A stretch of DNA of 64,000 nucleotides, taken from Dugong dugon (taxonomy: Eukaryota > Chordata > Mammalia > Sirenia > Dugongidae). The notes beneath the pieces were generated by a model. That model was not told the origin of the DNA. It worked only from the letters and a program-made list of their open reading frames with translations, and did no database searches. Where the stretch lies: positions 115,298,650 to 115,362,649 of the forward strand of contig CM057469.1 of assembly GCA_030035585.1 (NCBI GenBank), read 5' to 3'. Made by a program: the position numbers and the translations under genes. Positions 23,773-35,499 of the stretch are shown piece after piece; positions within the stretch are counted from its first letter, which is position 1; every line of letters begins with the position of its first letter.

Positions 23773-24720
23773 CATAGTTTGGGACACAAAACAAGTCTCA
23801 GTAAATTTAACAGGATAGAAATCATATAAAGCATGTTGCTTTGTTAAAATGGAATTAAACTAGAAATCATTATTGAAAATAAATCTGGAAAATAAAACAA
23901 TATTTGAAAAATCAAACAACAGAATCCTAAATAAACTATGAATGAGTGAATAAAGAGGAATGAAATTTAGAAAATAATTTAAACTAAATTAAAATCAAAA
24001 CACAGCACATGCATATAGCAGTGTTTAGAGGAAAATTTATTGCAGTATTTATTTTCAAAAAGAAGAAAGGTCTCAACTTAAGTAGCCAAAGAAAGAAAGT
24101 TATTAAGAGTGGAAATCAATTAAATGAACAATGCAAACAATTTTTAAAAATCAATGAAATGAAAAGCTGGTTCTTTGAAAAAATTAAAGACATTCATAAA
24201 ACTTATCACGGAGAGAGAGAAAGTTAGAGAGAGGGAGAGAGAAAAGGAGAAGGAAGGAGGGACTGCAGATTTTAGAATAGCCAAAAAAATTGAAATAGTT
24301 GACAAAAGTTAGAATATATGAACTATCTGGTTTCAATATTCAATATTATTATCACTTAGTAATTTAAAAAAAACTATTGATACATGGAACATCATATATG
24401 AATTTCAAAAGAATTATTCCAAATGAAAGAAATCAGAAACAAAAAATTATATGTGATTCCATTAATTAGAAATTCTACAAAAGCAGACTCTAACCAAAGA
24501 AAGAAAATTGGTAGTTTCTAGAATCCAGAATGAAGGGAGAAATTGACTATAAAGGGGCATGTGCAAACTTTTTGAGATAATGGGACTATTCTATATGATT
24601 GCAATGGTGTTTGCTAGAGTCCTGTATAAGCTTATCAAAATTATTTTAAGTTGCACACTTAAAATCTGATAATTTTATCACACATAAATTATATCTCCAT
24701 GGATCTGATTAAAAATACTA
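23773..24720 (+). mobile_element. Ancient L1 fragments (ORF2 part plus 3' UTR)
   Basis: The ORF2 frame around 24009-24227 includes KSWFFEKI, the segment between the endonuclease and RT domains. From about 24350 the sequence is typical of L1 3' UTR: 'ttgatacatggaacat', 'aattctacaaaagcag', 'actataaaggggcatgtg' and 'gttgcacacttaaaat'. The middle of ORF2 is missing and a GA-rich patch lies at 24208-24265, so these are two pieces of one or two old insertions. Confidence 0.68.
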
Positions 24721-24743
24721 AGAACTTATCACACTGAAAGCAA

Positions 24744-24848
24744 TTTGAATCCACCAGCCGCTCGTTGGAAACCCTATGGGGCAGTTCTACTCTGTCCAAT
24801 AAAGTCTCTATGAGTTGGAACTGACTCAACGGCAACAGGTTTTGTTTG
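24744..24848 (+). mobile_element. AfroSINE, 5'-truncated
   Basis: It starts at the B-box side ('gaatccaccagccgctc') and runs through 'ggcagttctactctgtcc' to the tail 'gagttggaactgactcaacg'. The tRNA-like head is absent. Confidence 0.82.
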
Positions 24849-25127
24849 TCATATTGTTAGTATTTCAATTTTACTTTCCTAATTACTAGTGCATACGTAG
24901 TCAAGTGTAATTTGGATGTTGTTCTTCATCCTTTTTGAAATAATGATGGTGAATATGATGATAACAATGACCAAAACCAAAATAATCACAAAAACTAATA
25001 AATTGATTAGATTATACCAGGTATTGTTCTAAACACTTATATATTAACTCATATAAATTATAATGACTTATTCTGTTAAGTTGAGTTTGCACTCCACTTC
25101 TTTTTTATGCTTTTTTTGTTTATTCTG

Positions 25128-25334
25128 GGGTCCCTGGGTGGGCAAACAGTTAACATGCCCAGCGGCTAAAGGAAAGGTTCGCCTTTTGATTCCACCTAGA
25201 GGGCTTGGAAGAAACGTCTTGTGATATACTACCCAAAAATAAGCCATTAAAAACCCCATGGAGCACAGTTCTATTCTGACACACATGGATCGCCATGCGT
25301 CATAATTGACTTGACAGAAACTGGTTGGTTGGTA
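25128..25334 (+). mobile_element. AfroSINE, older subtype
   Basis: It belongs to the subtype with 'ggtccctgggtgggcaaaca' at its head, 'attccacctagagggcttgg', 'gagcacagttctattctg' and the tail 'gatcgccatgcgtcataatt'. It is more diverged than the common short subtype. Confidence 0.75.
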
Positions 25335-25365
25335 GTTTGGCTGTTCACTCTCCCAATTTTTAATT

Positions 25366-25368
<3 letters not shown>

Positions 25369-25397
<29 letters not shown>
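25369..25397. repeat. (TA)n microsatellite
   Basis: There is an alternating AT run of about 28 bases just upstream of the next SINE. Confidence 0.95.
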
Positions 25398-25399
<2 letters not shown>

Positions 25400-25431
25400 G
25401 TTAGTATCGGAATCAACTGGAAGCAATGGCA

Positions 25432-25597
25432 GAGCCCTGGTGGTAAGTGGTTAAGATTTTGGTAGCCAACCAAAAGGTCGGCAGTTTGAATCCACCAGCC
25501 GCTCCATGGAAACACTATGGGACAGTTCTACTCTAGCCTATAGGATCACTATGAGTCAGAATCGACTCGACGGCAAGGGGTTTGGTTTTTGGTTTAT
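25432..25597 (+). mobile_element. AfroSINE, well preserved
   Basis: The copy is complete: 'gagccctggtggtaagtggt', 'aggtcggcagtttgaatcc', 'gggacagttctactctagcc', and the tail 'gagtcagaatcgactcgacg' followed by 'gggtttggtttttggttt'. This is among the clearest copies in the window. Confidence 0.9.
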
Positions 25598-25984
25598 ATG
25601 ATATATATAATGTACACTTGTATGTGTTGTGATTTGTTTAAATGAGTGCATCTGTGCTTTTGTTTGTTCAGAGTTTGACATTAGAATTATACTATTATAC
25701 AATCACTGAAATAAAGTTAGGAAACATTTTATTCTCTCTTCTTTGTAATTGATTAGAATAAGCCCTACATTATTCTGAGTCAAATTTAAGTAGCAGAACA
25801 GAAAAAGGAAAAGAAAAGGTCTAGGAGAGACCTGAATAGAAAGAACAATGCACACACAAGCCTTGCACTGGTAAAGGCAACAGAACGCTTTGAAATTGTT
25901 GCCATGGTCATGGTCTGTACTGAGATGCAAACATGTATTGGGGCACTTTCAAAACTTCTGAAAAAAAAAATTACTTGTAGAAAG

Positions 25985-28400
25985 ACAAGTTTTAAATCAG
26001 CTTTATTTAGGTATAATTAACATACAATAATACTGACCTATTTTAGAAGACAGTTCAGTGAATTGTGACAAATATGTACAGTTGTGTTACTATCACGAGA
26101 GTCAAGATATAAAACATTTTAATTACCTTAAAAAGTTTCCTAATGCCCCTTTGCAGTCTTATGATCCCCAGCCACTGTCAACCACATATGTGCTTTCTGT
26201 CACTATAATTTTGCCTTTTCTAGAATGTCATATAAACAGTATCATCTAGTAGATATTTTGTGTCTATTTTTTTTTTTCTTTCTTTCTTTTCCACTTAAAA
26301 ATCAGTGTCTTTCAGTTTCATTCCTGTTCTGGAAAATATTTGTAACTTTTTGTTTTGTTTTGATTTTATTTGTTTTACTATTATTTTTAAATTGTTGAAT
26401 AGTGTACCATTACATAGGACCTCTGGTGGCGCAGTGGTTAATTGATGGGCTCCTAACTAAAAGGTCAGCAGCTCAAACCCACCAGCCTCTTCGCAAGAGA
26501 AACACATGGCAATCTGCTTCTGTAAAGATTTACAGCCTTGGAAACTCAATGGGGCAGTACTATTCTGTCCTATAAGGTCACTATGAGTCAGAAACTACTT
26601 GACAGCAATGGTTTTTTTTTCTTTTTTTTGCTGTACCTTTGTGTAACTATACTATACATTGTTTGTCAGTTCAATTATTGATATGCATTTGGGTTGTTTT
26701 TAGATTTTGGTAATTATGGTTAAAATACTGTAGCATTCATATATAAGGCTTTGTTTGAATATATATTAGTATGTATTTTAGTTAAATACCTAGGAATGGA
26801 ATTGTAGGTTTATACAGAAAATAGATGTTTTAAATTTGTGAGAAGCAGGCAAACAGTTTTCCTATGTGGCTGTATCATTTTGTGTTTCCATCAGAATGCA
26901 TAAATTCTAGAAATGTTCCACTTACTCCATATCCTCACCAAAATTGGCTTTTGCCTTTTTTAAAAATTTTATTCATTCTAGATCTATTGACTTAATTTGA
27001 ACTTCTTAATGAATAACAATGCTGAGCATATTTCATACATTTATTACTATTTGTACTTCTGATTTGGAGATGTATGTGTTCATATATTGTGTTGATTTTT
27101 CAATTGGATTGTTTTCCTTTTTAGTACTGAGTTGTAAGTGTTCTAAACATATGTATATACCAAGTCTTTGGAACAATTTTTCCCTCTATATTTCCTTAAT
27201 ACCAGTTTTAAGAGAACAAAAGTTTACTTTTTTATGTCAATTTTTTCAATATTTTTCCTTTTATTATTTGAACTTTTCTGTACTTCTGTGTATACATTTG
27301 CCTAACCCAAAGTCATTTACTCTTCTGTATGTTTTCTGCAAGTAATGTCTTACATTTAGGTTTATGATCCATTGTGAGATTTTTTTTCCCAATGGCATGC
27401 CAGATAAGATTGATTTGTCATTCTTCTTCTTTTTTTTTTTTTTTTTTTTTAATAACACGGACTTCTTGATGCTCCAGAACCGGTTGTTGAAAAGACTGTT
27501 CTTTCTCATTCTATTTACTTGCCATTTTTGGTATTTTTGTCAAAAACCTGTTGATCATATGTTGGTGGATCTGTTTATATTCAGTTCCATGATCTATAGG
27601 ACTATACTTACCCTAAAACCAAAAGATCTCTGTTACTTTTTAAAGTCTTGAAATCAGACAGTGTCAATATTTCAACTTTGTTCTTTTTCAAACATATTTT
27701 GACTATTCTATATTCGTTGCATTTTCATATAAATTTAAAAATTAACTTTGACCCATTTTACAAAATGCCTGCTAGATCACTTGTTTGGCATTGCTTTGAA
27801 CCTATAGACCAGTTTGGGGAATATTGACATCTTAATAGTAGTGAATATTCTGATCCACAAACCTAGTATATCTCTTTATTTTTTGTAACAAATTATTGCA
27901 ATTTGAATGTACAGGTCCTGTATATAAGTTGTTCTTAAAAATCAACTAGTCATTTTTTTAATGATATTGTGAATGGCATTTGTTTTAGGTTTAAATTTCA
28001 AACCTGAATTCCTTGTGTATAAAAATATAGTTGGTATTTAAAATATTGACCTTTTATCCTTAGACTTGCTAAACTTACTCTTTAATTCTAGTAGGTTTCT
28101 TGTAGAGTTCTTAGGATAGTTTACATAGACATTCATGTAATATGCAAAAGAGGACAGGTATACGTCTCCCTTTCCTGTTGTGATGACTTATATGTACTTT
28201 CTTGCTTTATAGTACAGGTTAGAGCCTTCAATATGATGTCATACGGAAATGAGGAAAACAAACATTCTTTCTTTTTCCCTATCTCATTTAGTGTATTTTG
28301 CATTTCAAATAATATATGTTTCATCTCTGGAAGTTTACTTTTTCCCTCCACTTTTCAATATGTCCAGGTTTCATTTTATAAGTTTATCTATATCTATATG
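25985..28400 (-). mobile_element. Ancient L1, 3' UTR and ORF2 C-terminal half
   Basis: Read on the plus strand, this is the reverse complement of a pan-mammalian L1. It shows 'tttatttaggtataattaac' (3' UTR), 'gttccacttactccatatcc' and 'tttgcctaacccaaagtc' (late ORF2), 'gatccattgtgagat', and near 28050-28140 the RT region ('tgctaaacttactcttta', 'tacatagacattcatgtaat'). It is heavily mutated, with no usable reading frame. A long-form AfroSINE is nested at 26416-26619, and a T tract lies at 27431-27450. Confidence 0.75.
26416..26619 (+). mobile_element. AfroSINE, long form, nested in old L1
   Basis: The head 'ggacctctggtggcgcagtg' carries an A-box-like TGGCGCAGTGG. The B box is 'agctcaaaccc'. 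The central module 'ctgtaaagatttacagcc' and the tail 'cactatgagtcagaaac' follow. It ends in a T-rich run. Confidence 0.88.
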
Positions 28401-28407
28401 CAGTATA

Positions 28408-28519
28408 GGAGACCTGGTGGTGCAGTGGTTAAGAGTTCTGCTGCTAACCAAAAGGTCAGCAGTTCAAATCCACCAGCTGCTCCTTGGAAACCCTATGGAA
28501 CAGTTCTACTCTGCAACAG
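28408..28519 (+). mobile_element. AfroSINE, 3'-truncated
   Basis: It has a good head ('gacctggtggtgcagtgg') and B box ('agttcaaatccacc') but breaks off after 'cagttctactctg' into T-rich sequence. The RTE-like tail is missing. Confidence 0.85.
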
Positions 28520-29755
28520 TTTTTTTTTTTTTCTTTTTTTTTTTATGTGATATCAATTTCTTCAAATTCCAACATCTTGTTCATTTTGTTATATGTTTTT
28601 ATTGATTTTTTTTTTCTAGCTATAGTTATCCTGTTTCTTTGTAGGTCTCATAAAGTTTTCGTTGGAGACAGATGTTTTGATTTTTCTGTACTGAATCCTG
28701 GATTTTTCTGTTTCTTTAAAGAAATGTTTAGTTTTTGTTTTTGTTTATTTTTTTCTGGCAGGTAGTTAAGTAACAAGTGGATTAGCTTGCTATTTAATTT
28801 TTTGTTTGTTTGTTTGTTTTTAAGCTTTTTAGAGCATATATAGTTTAGTATTCATTCTCAGGCCAATTCAGCCCAATTAGTAAGTCATGGCGTTCCCTGT
28901 GTCTTTATTGGATTCCCTATATATTTAATGACACCTTTCCCCCTCTGACTGGAAGGAAATCAAATGATTTCAAGCAACTTTTGTGTCTTATATTTGATTG
29001 TTGTCTTACAGCTCTCAGGTAATAGATATTTCCTTGAGTGATGTTTTGTCTAGCTTCATAGAGCTTAATACTACACATATGCAGATTGGTAAATGGCCAA
29101 AAAATCAGGAAACCCCTAAGTCAGTTTGCTAATGTTTTTTGTCCTCATAGCTGCCTACTTTCAGGTACCTGTCCCTCAAATTATAGCTTAATTTTGTTTT
29201 CTACGTTTCTTCAACTTATTATTAAGATTGCTCAACTTTTTTTCATACCCCCTCACTATAGTACTGTTTAGAAATTTCTTCCAAGCAGGAAGACTAGGCT
29301 ATGGTAAGGATTGCCTAAAGTGTTTCCCTTTTATTAGGATTCACATTCTTCTAGTATGTTGTCCAAACTCTGAAAATAGATGTTTTCTGTGTTTAATTTT
29401 TTTTTTTTTTTTTAATGATGAAGAATAACTAATTCCAGACCATCTTAACCTTTTAAGGACAGAAATGTAAATCTGGGAGTTAATATTTTTGTATTAATGT
29501 GTCCACATATTTTTGTTGTTGTTCTTTTGTGTTGTTCTTTATTCCTTACATCATCCTTTAGCACTTGAATATCAATTAGGCAGTCTATGCTTAATATCTC
29601 AGGGAAAGGATGAATGATCTGAGTTCAAGGAAGAGGTGGAAGGGCAGCCAGATCTTTGCTTTTTCATTTCAAAAGCCAAGGCCTAAAAAAATTAAAACAT
29701 ATGGGAGCATTTATAATCAGTATGAAAAATATTTTTCCAGTCCTCATTCTACCCC
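28520..29755. other. T-rich non-coding stretch
   Basis: I see no gene. The sequence around 28540-28800 has an old-LINE character ('tttctggcaggtagttaagt'), but I cannot name it with confidence. T tracts occur at 28519-28542 and 29397-29413. Confidence 0.4.
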
Positions 29756-29783
29756 AAGCAAAATAAAGACGTTCAAAAAAAAT

Positions 29784-29920
29784 TGCTATGGAGTCGATTA
29801 CAGCTCATAGCAACCCTATAGGACAGAGAAGAACTGCCCTAGAAGGTTTCCAAGGAGTGGCTGGTGAATTTGAACTGGTGACCTTTTGGTTAGCAGCCAA
29901 GCTCTTAACCACTGTGCCAC
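29784..29920 (-). mobile_element. AfroSINE with clear target duplication
   Basis: This is a minus-strand copy ('gtttccaaggagtggctgg', 'gaccttttggttagcagcc', 'ccactgtgccac'). An 18-bp target duplication, aagcaaaataaaga(c/t)gtt, flanks it at 29756-29773 and 29921-29938, with one mismatch. Confidence 0.92.
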
Positions 29921-29938
29921 AAGCAAAATAAAGATGTT

Positions 29939-31479
29939 TACGTTTATAAAAAATAATTTGTAAGGAAATAAAAAAAAATTAGATAGTTGCAGCCCTGAGA
30001 AAATGTTCCTTGTCCTAAATTGGCAGAAACTCTACAGGCAACCCAGTTAGTTCTGGAACTCCAAGAGCAGACCTGACTATACACCTATTTGGGGAAATCT
30101 CAGGAATGTGGCTTGTTGAGCAAGTGAAAACTGTTACCTCCTCCAGAGCAGAGGTTCCATGACATAGAGGATAATAATCTACTCCATAGTTTACAGTGTT
30201 GGCGTTGCCAAGAAAGACATGACTCGCACACAGGCATTGAATGGAACAACAGTTTACACACACAGAGAAGAGACAAAGTAAGATCAGACTCAACAGTGGG
30301 CGCGGTTCCCCATGACCAATGAGTCTTATTATGTAGCCAATGTCAGAAGCTGGTCTTCATGTATTCCTCTTGTTCTGAAGGAGCAGATATAGCAGTGGGG
30401 TTGGCCAGGTATTGTAGAGTGCACATGTTTAGCAAAGCTGTTCCTGGAAATGTTGACATTTGCTCAGGGCAAAAGGGGTAAGATAGCATGACAGACCACT
30501 ACGAACTATGGAATATGTTTTGGGTCAAGTCAACCCAGAAAAGGAGTCAGTCCACATTCACATCCCATCAAAAAAATCAAGTCAACACATCTGATACAAA
30601 GCACAAGATTCATTTGTGGATCACAGAGAAAGGTGGCAACTGCACTCAGACTGCCCCTTTTCAGGTAAGATAGCTGAGATGATGCAGAAGCAACATAATA
30701 TCTACATTGTTTAAAAAGATGAATCTGGAACAATTTCATGGACTTTTTAATTGTGTCACACTGGAGAAGTAGAATGTTCCCAGTACTCTTGCAAGTAATA
30801 TAAAATATACAACTAACTTCACTGTAAAATCTTTGAGACAGGAAAGACAAAATGACTAAATTCCAAATCAAAATGAAGCAAGAATTGTGGCTAAATGAAG
30901 ACAATAATTATTAGATCCATTTATTCTGTTTAGCAAGATCTGTGCCTGTTTCCAAAAGACACATATGAAGAAAAATTTAAGATATCTTTTATTGTACCGA
31001 GTGCATCGTTGACTAACTACACACTCTAAAATTACAATCAAAGACAACTTGTCTAGATGCTATGTTTATACTCCATAAAGTGTACATATGACTAACACAG
31101 AATTGAAAATTTTCCATTGGATTGTGATAAGGCCGAGTTGCAGAGAGTGGTACAGTAGGATTAAGATTTCCTACATAGATATTTTATAGTTGATACAAAG
31201 AAGGAAAGCTGAAGCATGCTGATAAAATTAATCATGAAATCTGTTATTTCTCAGATTATTACAACATTTTCAGGCAAGAAGAATACAATTTTAGTGTCAC
31301 CAACCCCAGCCACCAAAATAAATGAACTCCATTACCTCCAAGAAACGGACACAGCATTAATCTAGCTTTAAAGTAGTGACCCTGTGGCCCAGGGGAAAGG
31401 CTGTTTTAGACAGATAGAAGTGCACTAACCTGACCATAAGAAAATTCTAATTCTCAGTGTCTACCTAAATTCTTGTAAA
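29939..31479. other. Non-coding stretch, nothing firmly recognised
   Basis: I see no gene. The 92- and 124-codon minus-strand frames (30015-30293, 30530-30904) show no family resemblance. The segment 30000-30480 is slightly GC-richer and could hide an old LTR, but I found no termini. Confidence 0.4.
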
Positions 31480-31850
31480 CATATCAATATCAAAGGAAAT
31501 ACATAGAAAGATATTGATTTCAATACTTTTTGCAATACCTAAACAAAACAAACATAAACTATTTGACTCTATAATAATAAGTAAATAACTGTTTTTATTT
31601 ATGCAATAGAACACTGTACAACAGTTAAAATGAATAAACTAAAGCTACATGTATCAATGTGGCTGACTCTAAAAACATTACTGAATAAAAAAATCAGGTT
31701 GTAGAATGATATGTATAGTGTGACCCAATTAATTCAAAGATTTGAAGCACTATATTTCTCTAAAAGTAAAAATAACCCAAAAACTATATATGTACATATA
31801 TAGTTATTAATCTTTATATAAATGTCATGAGTGAAAGAAAAAAAAAAAAA
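31480..31850 (+). mobile_element. Ancient L1/HAL1-like 3' fragment
   Basis: Characteristic wording includes 'caatagaacactgtacaaca', 'aagctacatgtatcaatgtg', 'ctctaaaaacattactgaat' and 'gttgtagaatgatatgtata'. These resemble the end of ORF2 and 3' UTR of old L1/HAL1 elements. An A tract at 31836-31852 ends it. Confidence 0.55.
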
Positions 31851-31852
31851 AA

Positions 31853-32850
31853 ACAATAGAGATAGACCCAAAAGCCAAAAAAGGAAAATAAAAGCATATC
31901 TTAGCATAGATAGATTATTTTTCCTTCACTTTTCTCTGCTTTGGAATTGTAAAATGACATAAATGTCATGGGATTGTGAATGTCAGTGTGGCATACACTT
32001 GCTTGCTGTATTTTCTGGTAATAAACCAAAATTAACTTTTGAGATTCTGTCTTACTCAGTGAAAGAAATTTAACCTTTAAATTTAAATGAGTTTTATTTT
32101 GGATTTTGGCTCTATTTAGATAATAAAATATGCATATTTCTTTGGCACCCCAGCTCCCAGTTAAATGTGTTTCTCTATTTGCTTAATTCCTGAAATTTTT
32201 TTAAACTTCATTTTCTGTCTTCAAAACCTAGAAGAATTTCTGAAAATTGCAAAGTATTTTTTTAAGAAAATATTTCATGAATGAATAAAAATACACCCAC
32301 ATTTTACTGTTTTCCCAAATATTATTTATTTGCCACATGATAAAAGTGATTAGCAAATAGTACGCCTTAGAGGAAGGAAAAAAAAAGTAAAGAGAGAATA
32401 AACTTTACTTCAAAGGATAAAATTAGTTACAAAACAATTCTATAACAGAAATAAAATAAAAAACTAATAAATGTTTCTGTTTTAACTACAATTTAAAAGC
32501 AACTCAGTAAAAATTATATGTTGAATTTTCACATTCTAAAATACATCCTATCAAACAAAGCTAGGATTTTTCTGTTTACATACACATAAGCATATAAATA
32601 ATAGTGTGTGAGAAGAGCAATATCTTCATTTCTGCAAAACTCACTCTGTCCTTTTTTTTTTAAATTGCAAATTCGAGATTTTTTTTATTTTATAATTGTT
32701 GTCTTAAACTTGAGGAAGAAAGTACAATTTTATGAACACTACTTTTTCGTGCTATATTAAACACATGAAATTATATATCCATATATTCATATTTGGATTA
32801 AATGCCCCTGAGTTCTAAGAAGGTGATAGTTACAGCAATTTTAAATTATA
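31853..32850. other. AT-rich spacer, nothing recognised
   Basis: I see no gene and no nameable repeat between the L1 fragment and the ERV. Confidence 0.45.
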
Positions 32851-33446
32851 TGCCCTAGCACTGAACAGAACTTACACTCTGTTAAAAGTGAAAGCAAATA
32901 ATTTTATAGGAGGGTTGAGACAGGTGGAACTGGGCAACACAATGTAATGTGAGATTACTAAGTGTTCAAACATTCTGAGGGAGAGGTGAGCCTTTTATAC
33001 AGACAAGTGGGGAAGGGAGTATATGGCAGCAATCATGGGGGCTTGGGATTACATATAATTATAAGACAATAGCAAGTTCAAATATTGTAAGGTTAGCTAA
33101 TCTATTTTCTTACATAGTCTTCCTGGAGATAACCTAGCAAGCGATTATCTGAAATATCAACATGTACATTCTTTCTGAGGCATGCTGTGCAAGCATTCTC
33201 CCAAGACCATCCTGATAAACATTTCGTGACAAACATTTCTTCATAAACCACATCCTTGCACCCTCTTCATTTTTTGCTGAGGGTGGTTAAAGTTTTACAA
33301 GAAGTTACATGTCATAAAGCTCTAAATCAAGGCTTTATTCTTAGGAAGGTAGGAAAGAGGACTTAGGACAAGCTAAAATTTAATTCAAAAAATGGAGCTT
33401 TGATTCAAACCTAGGTCAAACATTTTCAATCATGTCAAGTACCTCA
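32851..33446 (-). repeat. ERV 3' LTR
   Basis: On the plus strand it starts TGCCCTAG and ends ACCTCA. It aligns along its length with 41825-42393. A TATA box (TATAAAAGG on the minus strand) lies at 32999-32991. In the first 36 aligned bases I count six differences between the LTRs, so the insertion is old. Confidence 0.9.
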
Positions 33447-33450
33447 GTTT

Positions 33451-33461
33451 CCCCCCCTTTT
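33451..33461 (-). other. ERV polypurine tract
   Basis: On the minus strand it reads AAAAGGGGGGG, then AAAC, then the 3' LTR (TGAGGT...). This is the expected position for plus-strand priming. Confidence 0.82.
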
Positions 33462-35200
33462 GAACATGAATCTGTAGAAATTCCTTGATCACCTTTATAA
33501 AAGTGCTTTCTTCTGCATAGACTTCTATTTTGAACTCTGGATGGCTGCTTCTTGAGTTTTTAAGACACTAGACATTACCCATTATTCCATTCTAACTAAC
33601 GGAATAGCTATTAGTGGCAACCAGGCACCATCCAGTTAAGGGGGCTCTTCACTATGCCACAGTTTAGACACTCCACTTCTGTGATCCTCTAGTTTGAATA
33701 TATGTGGAGCAAGGCCATACCTGGAGGAACAACTTAGCATAACAAAAAGATTAACTCAAGGTGTGAGATCTGTCACCTCAAAAAGTTTTTTTTTTCTAAA
33801 TACATGATTCTTTGCATAGCAAGGAGGGTCACTGCAGCAGAGTTGCAAATATTAGATAAGCATTTTATACACATTTGATTATGCATACAAGAGTTCTAAT
33901 GATAATTGAGATGACTATTTCAGCTTGTAGCATGGAATGCAACCAGAAACCAATGCCTTCAGGTAACTAGCTAAAAATATCAAAAGGCGAGAACCAGGCA
34001 TGGGAGCTATCAAATGTGACTAAACAACCTTTTGGGAAACTCTTGTAATGTCCTTTTCTACTTCTCCTGTGGTATTTATCCAAGTACAACAGAAAGTGTT
34101 AACAATAGCACATACTCCTGCTTGTTGAACTAAAGGGAAATCAAGATGTCCTATTATTTACTACTACTTTAACAAGAGATTCTAAAGATCTTTGTTGAGC
34201 TGACATCCCATCAGCAATATTATCAGCAAGTTGGACCATAGTGGTGCATAGATTATGAAGGGATTTTTCAAGTTGAAGAACACCATGCCGAGATATGAAG
34301 TCTCGAGGGACTATCCATCCTATATCAGTTCTGTCTGCCACTGTAGTTCCAGGATCATCGCATCCTCTTTTGTGATGGGTTTTAGGCTCCACAAGGGTCT
34401 CTAAATTATTCCTCCAATGAATGTTTTCATTCTATGAGTGTACATCTAGAGGAGCTCCTAGTAGACCTAATGTGCATTGACCTGTAATTTCCCAGCCATC
34501 TAAACAGGGCAATGCCCAGACATACCATTTGTTCTTTTGGTTTGGGTTCCTTGCTGTAGAACAATCTCATTCTCAACTATATATCTATCCATAAGGAGCA
34601 CAAATTGTATCATCTCTGGTATAACTGTCTGGAGCCGGAATCGTTTGTTTGACCTGTTCAAGCCAACTGTTAAATAATTGTTACAAATGGACAATCTTCC
34701 CATTCTTAAAGGACCCCTAGAGGTGGTAGTAAGCCTGAAGGAGTTTAGATAGTATGTGGGAAAGTCATCTCTTATTTCTTCTGAGCCTTTTTTGTTGTTA
34801 TTCTTTCAAAAATAGAAATATAAAATGAGGAAGAATCAGAGGAGAGGAAAGTTATAGAGGATAGAGTAATTTTGTTTAACGGGTTAAATTAAAGCATAGT
34901 ACTTGCAGTTGGGACACTCTAGGAGGGTGTCATAGTCCAACACACATGGCTCATTTAGCCTTAACACTGAAATTAACAGTAGCGCTGGGTACAATGCTGT
35001 AGTCTGATAGAGGCAATGCTAGTGGCTCTGAATTTCCATGCATAGGTTTAGAGGAAGAATGGCAAATGCAGCGACTAGTTAAGTAGACAGCATTAGCCAC
35101 TGGTTGATCTAGTTTAACAAAGGCATTATTCTTCCAAGCGTTAGAGGGAATTAGCAAAAGCAATAAGAGAGAACTTAAAGGACAGCTTCATAATGAAGGA
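33462..35200 (-). pseudogene. env: ERV env relic
   Basis: This is the expected env position between pol and the 3' LTR. The frame at 34392-34141 (83 codons) looks like the transmembrane subunit ectodomain: a Leu-rich heptad-like stretch (LQLEKSLHNL) follows an aromatic/charged segment. The frames at 34703-34500 and 35163-34951 may belong to the surface subunit. The frames are short and disconnected; no full signal peptide, cleavage site or membrane anchor can be read continuously. The assignment rests on position plus weak resemblance. Confidence 0.55.
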
Positions 35201-35499
35201 AAACTACCAAAAAGTAATATAATAAATCAATTGACATAAAAATAACAGCTACAGTGAAGTAAGTTCCTTTGATCACCAGCATGAGAGAATAAAATTTTAC
35301 CAGGGGATAATATGGTAAGTGTATAATAAGGCAATTAACGTAGGAATAGCTACAATTATTAAGAAGTGTCCAAAAATTTCAACAACTTGCATGGGGTCTT
35401 GTTCTATGATCTTCAGATTAGCTGTTTACCTCTGAAGTCCTCTGCTTCTGGCCACTAGAGCTTTTTGGTTTTAAGTCTCCAGATGGTTGATAAGTCCAA

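Noticed and set aside
30000..30480. Slightly GC-richer block considered as an LTR
   Set aside because: No TG...CA ends, target duplication or second copy could be found in the window.
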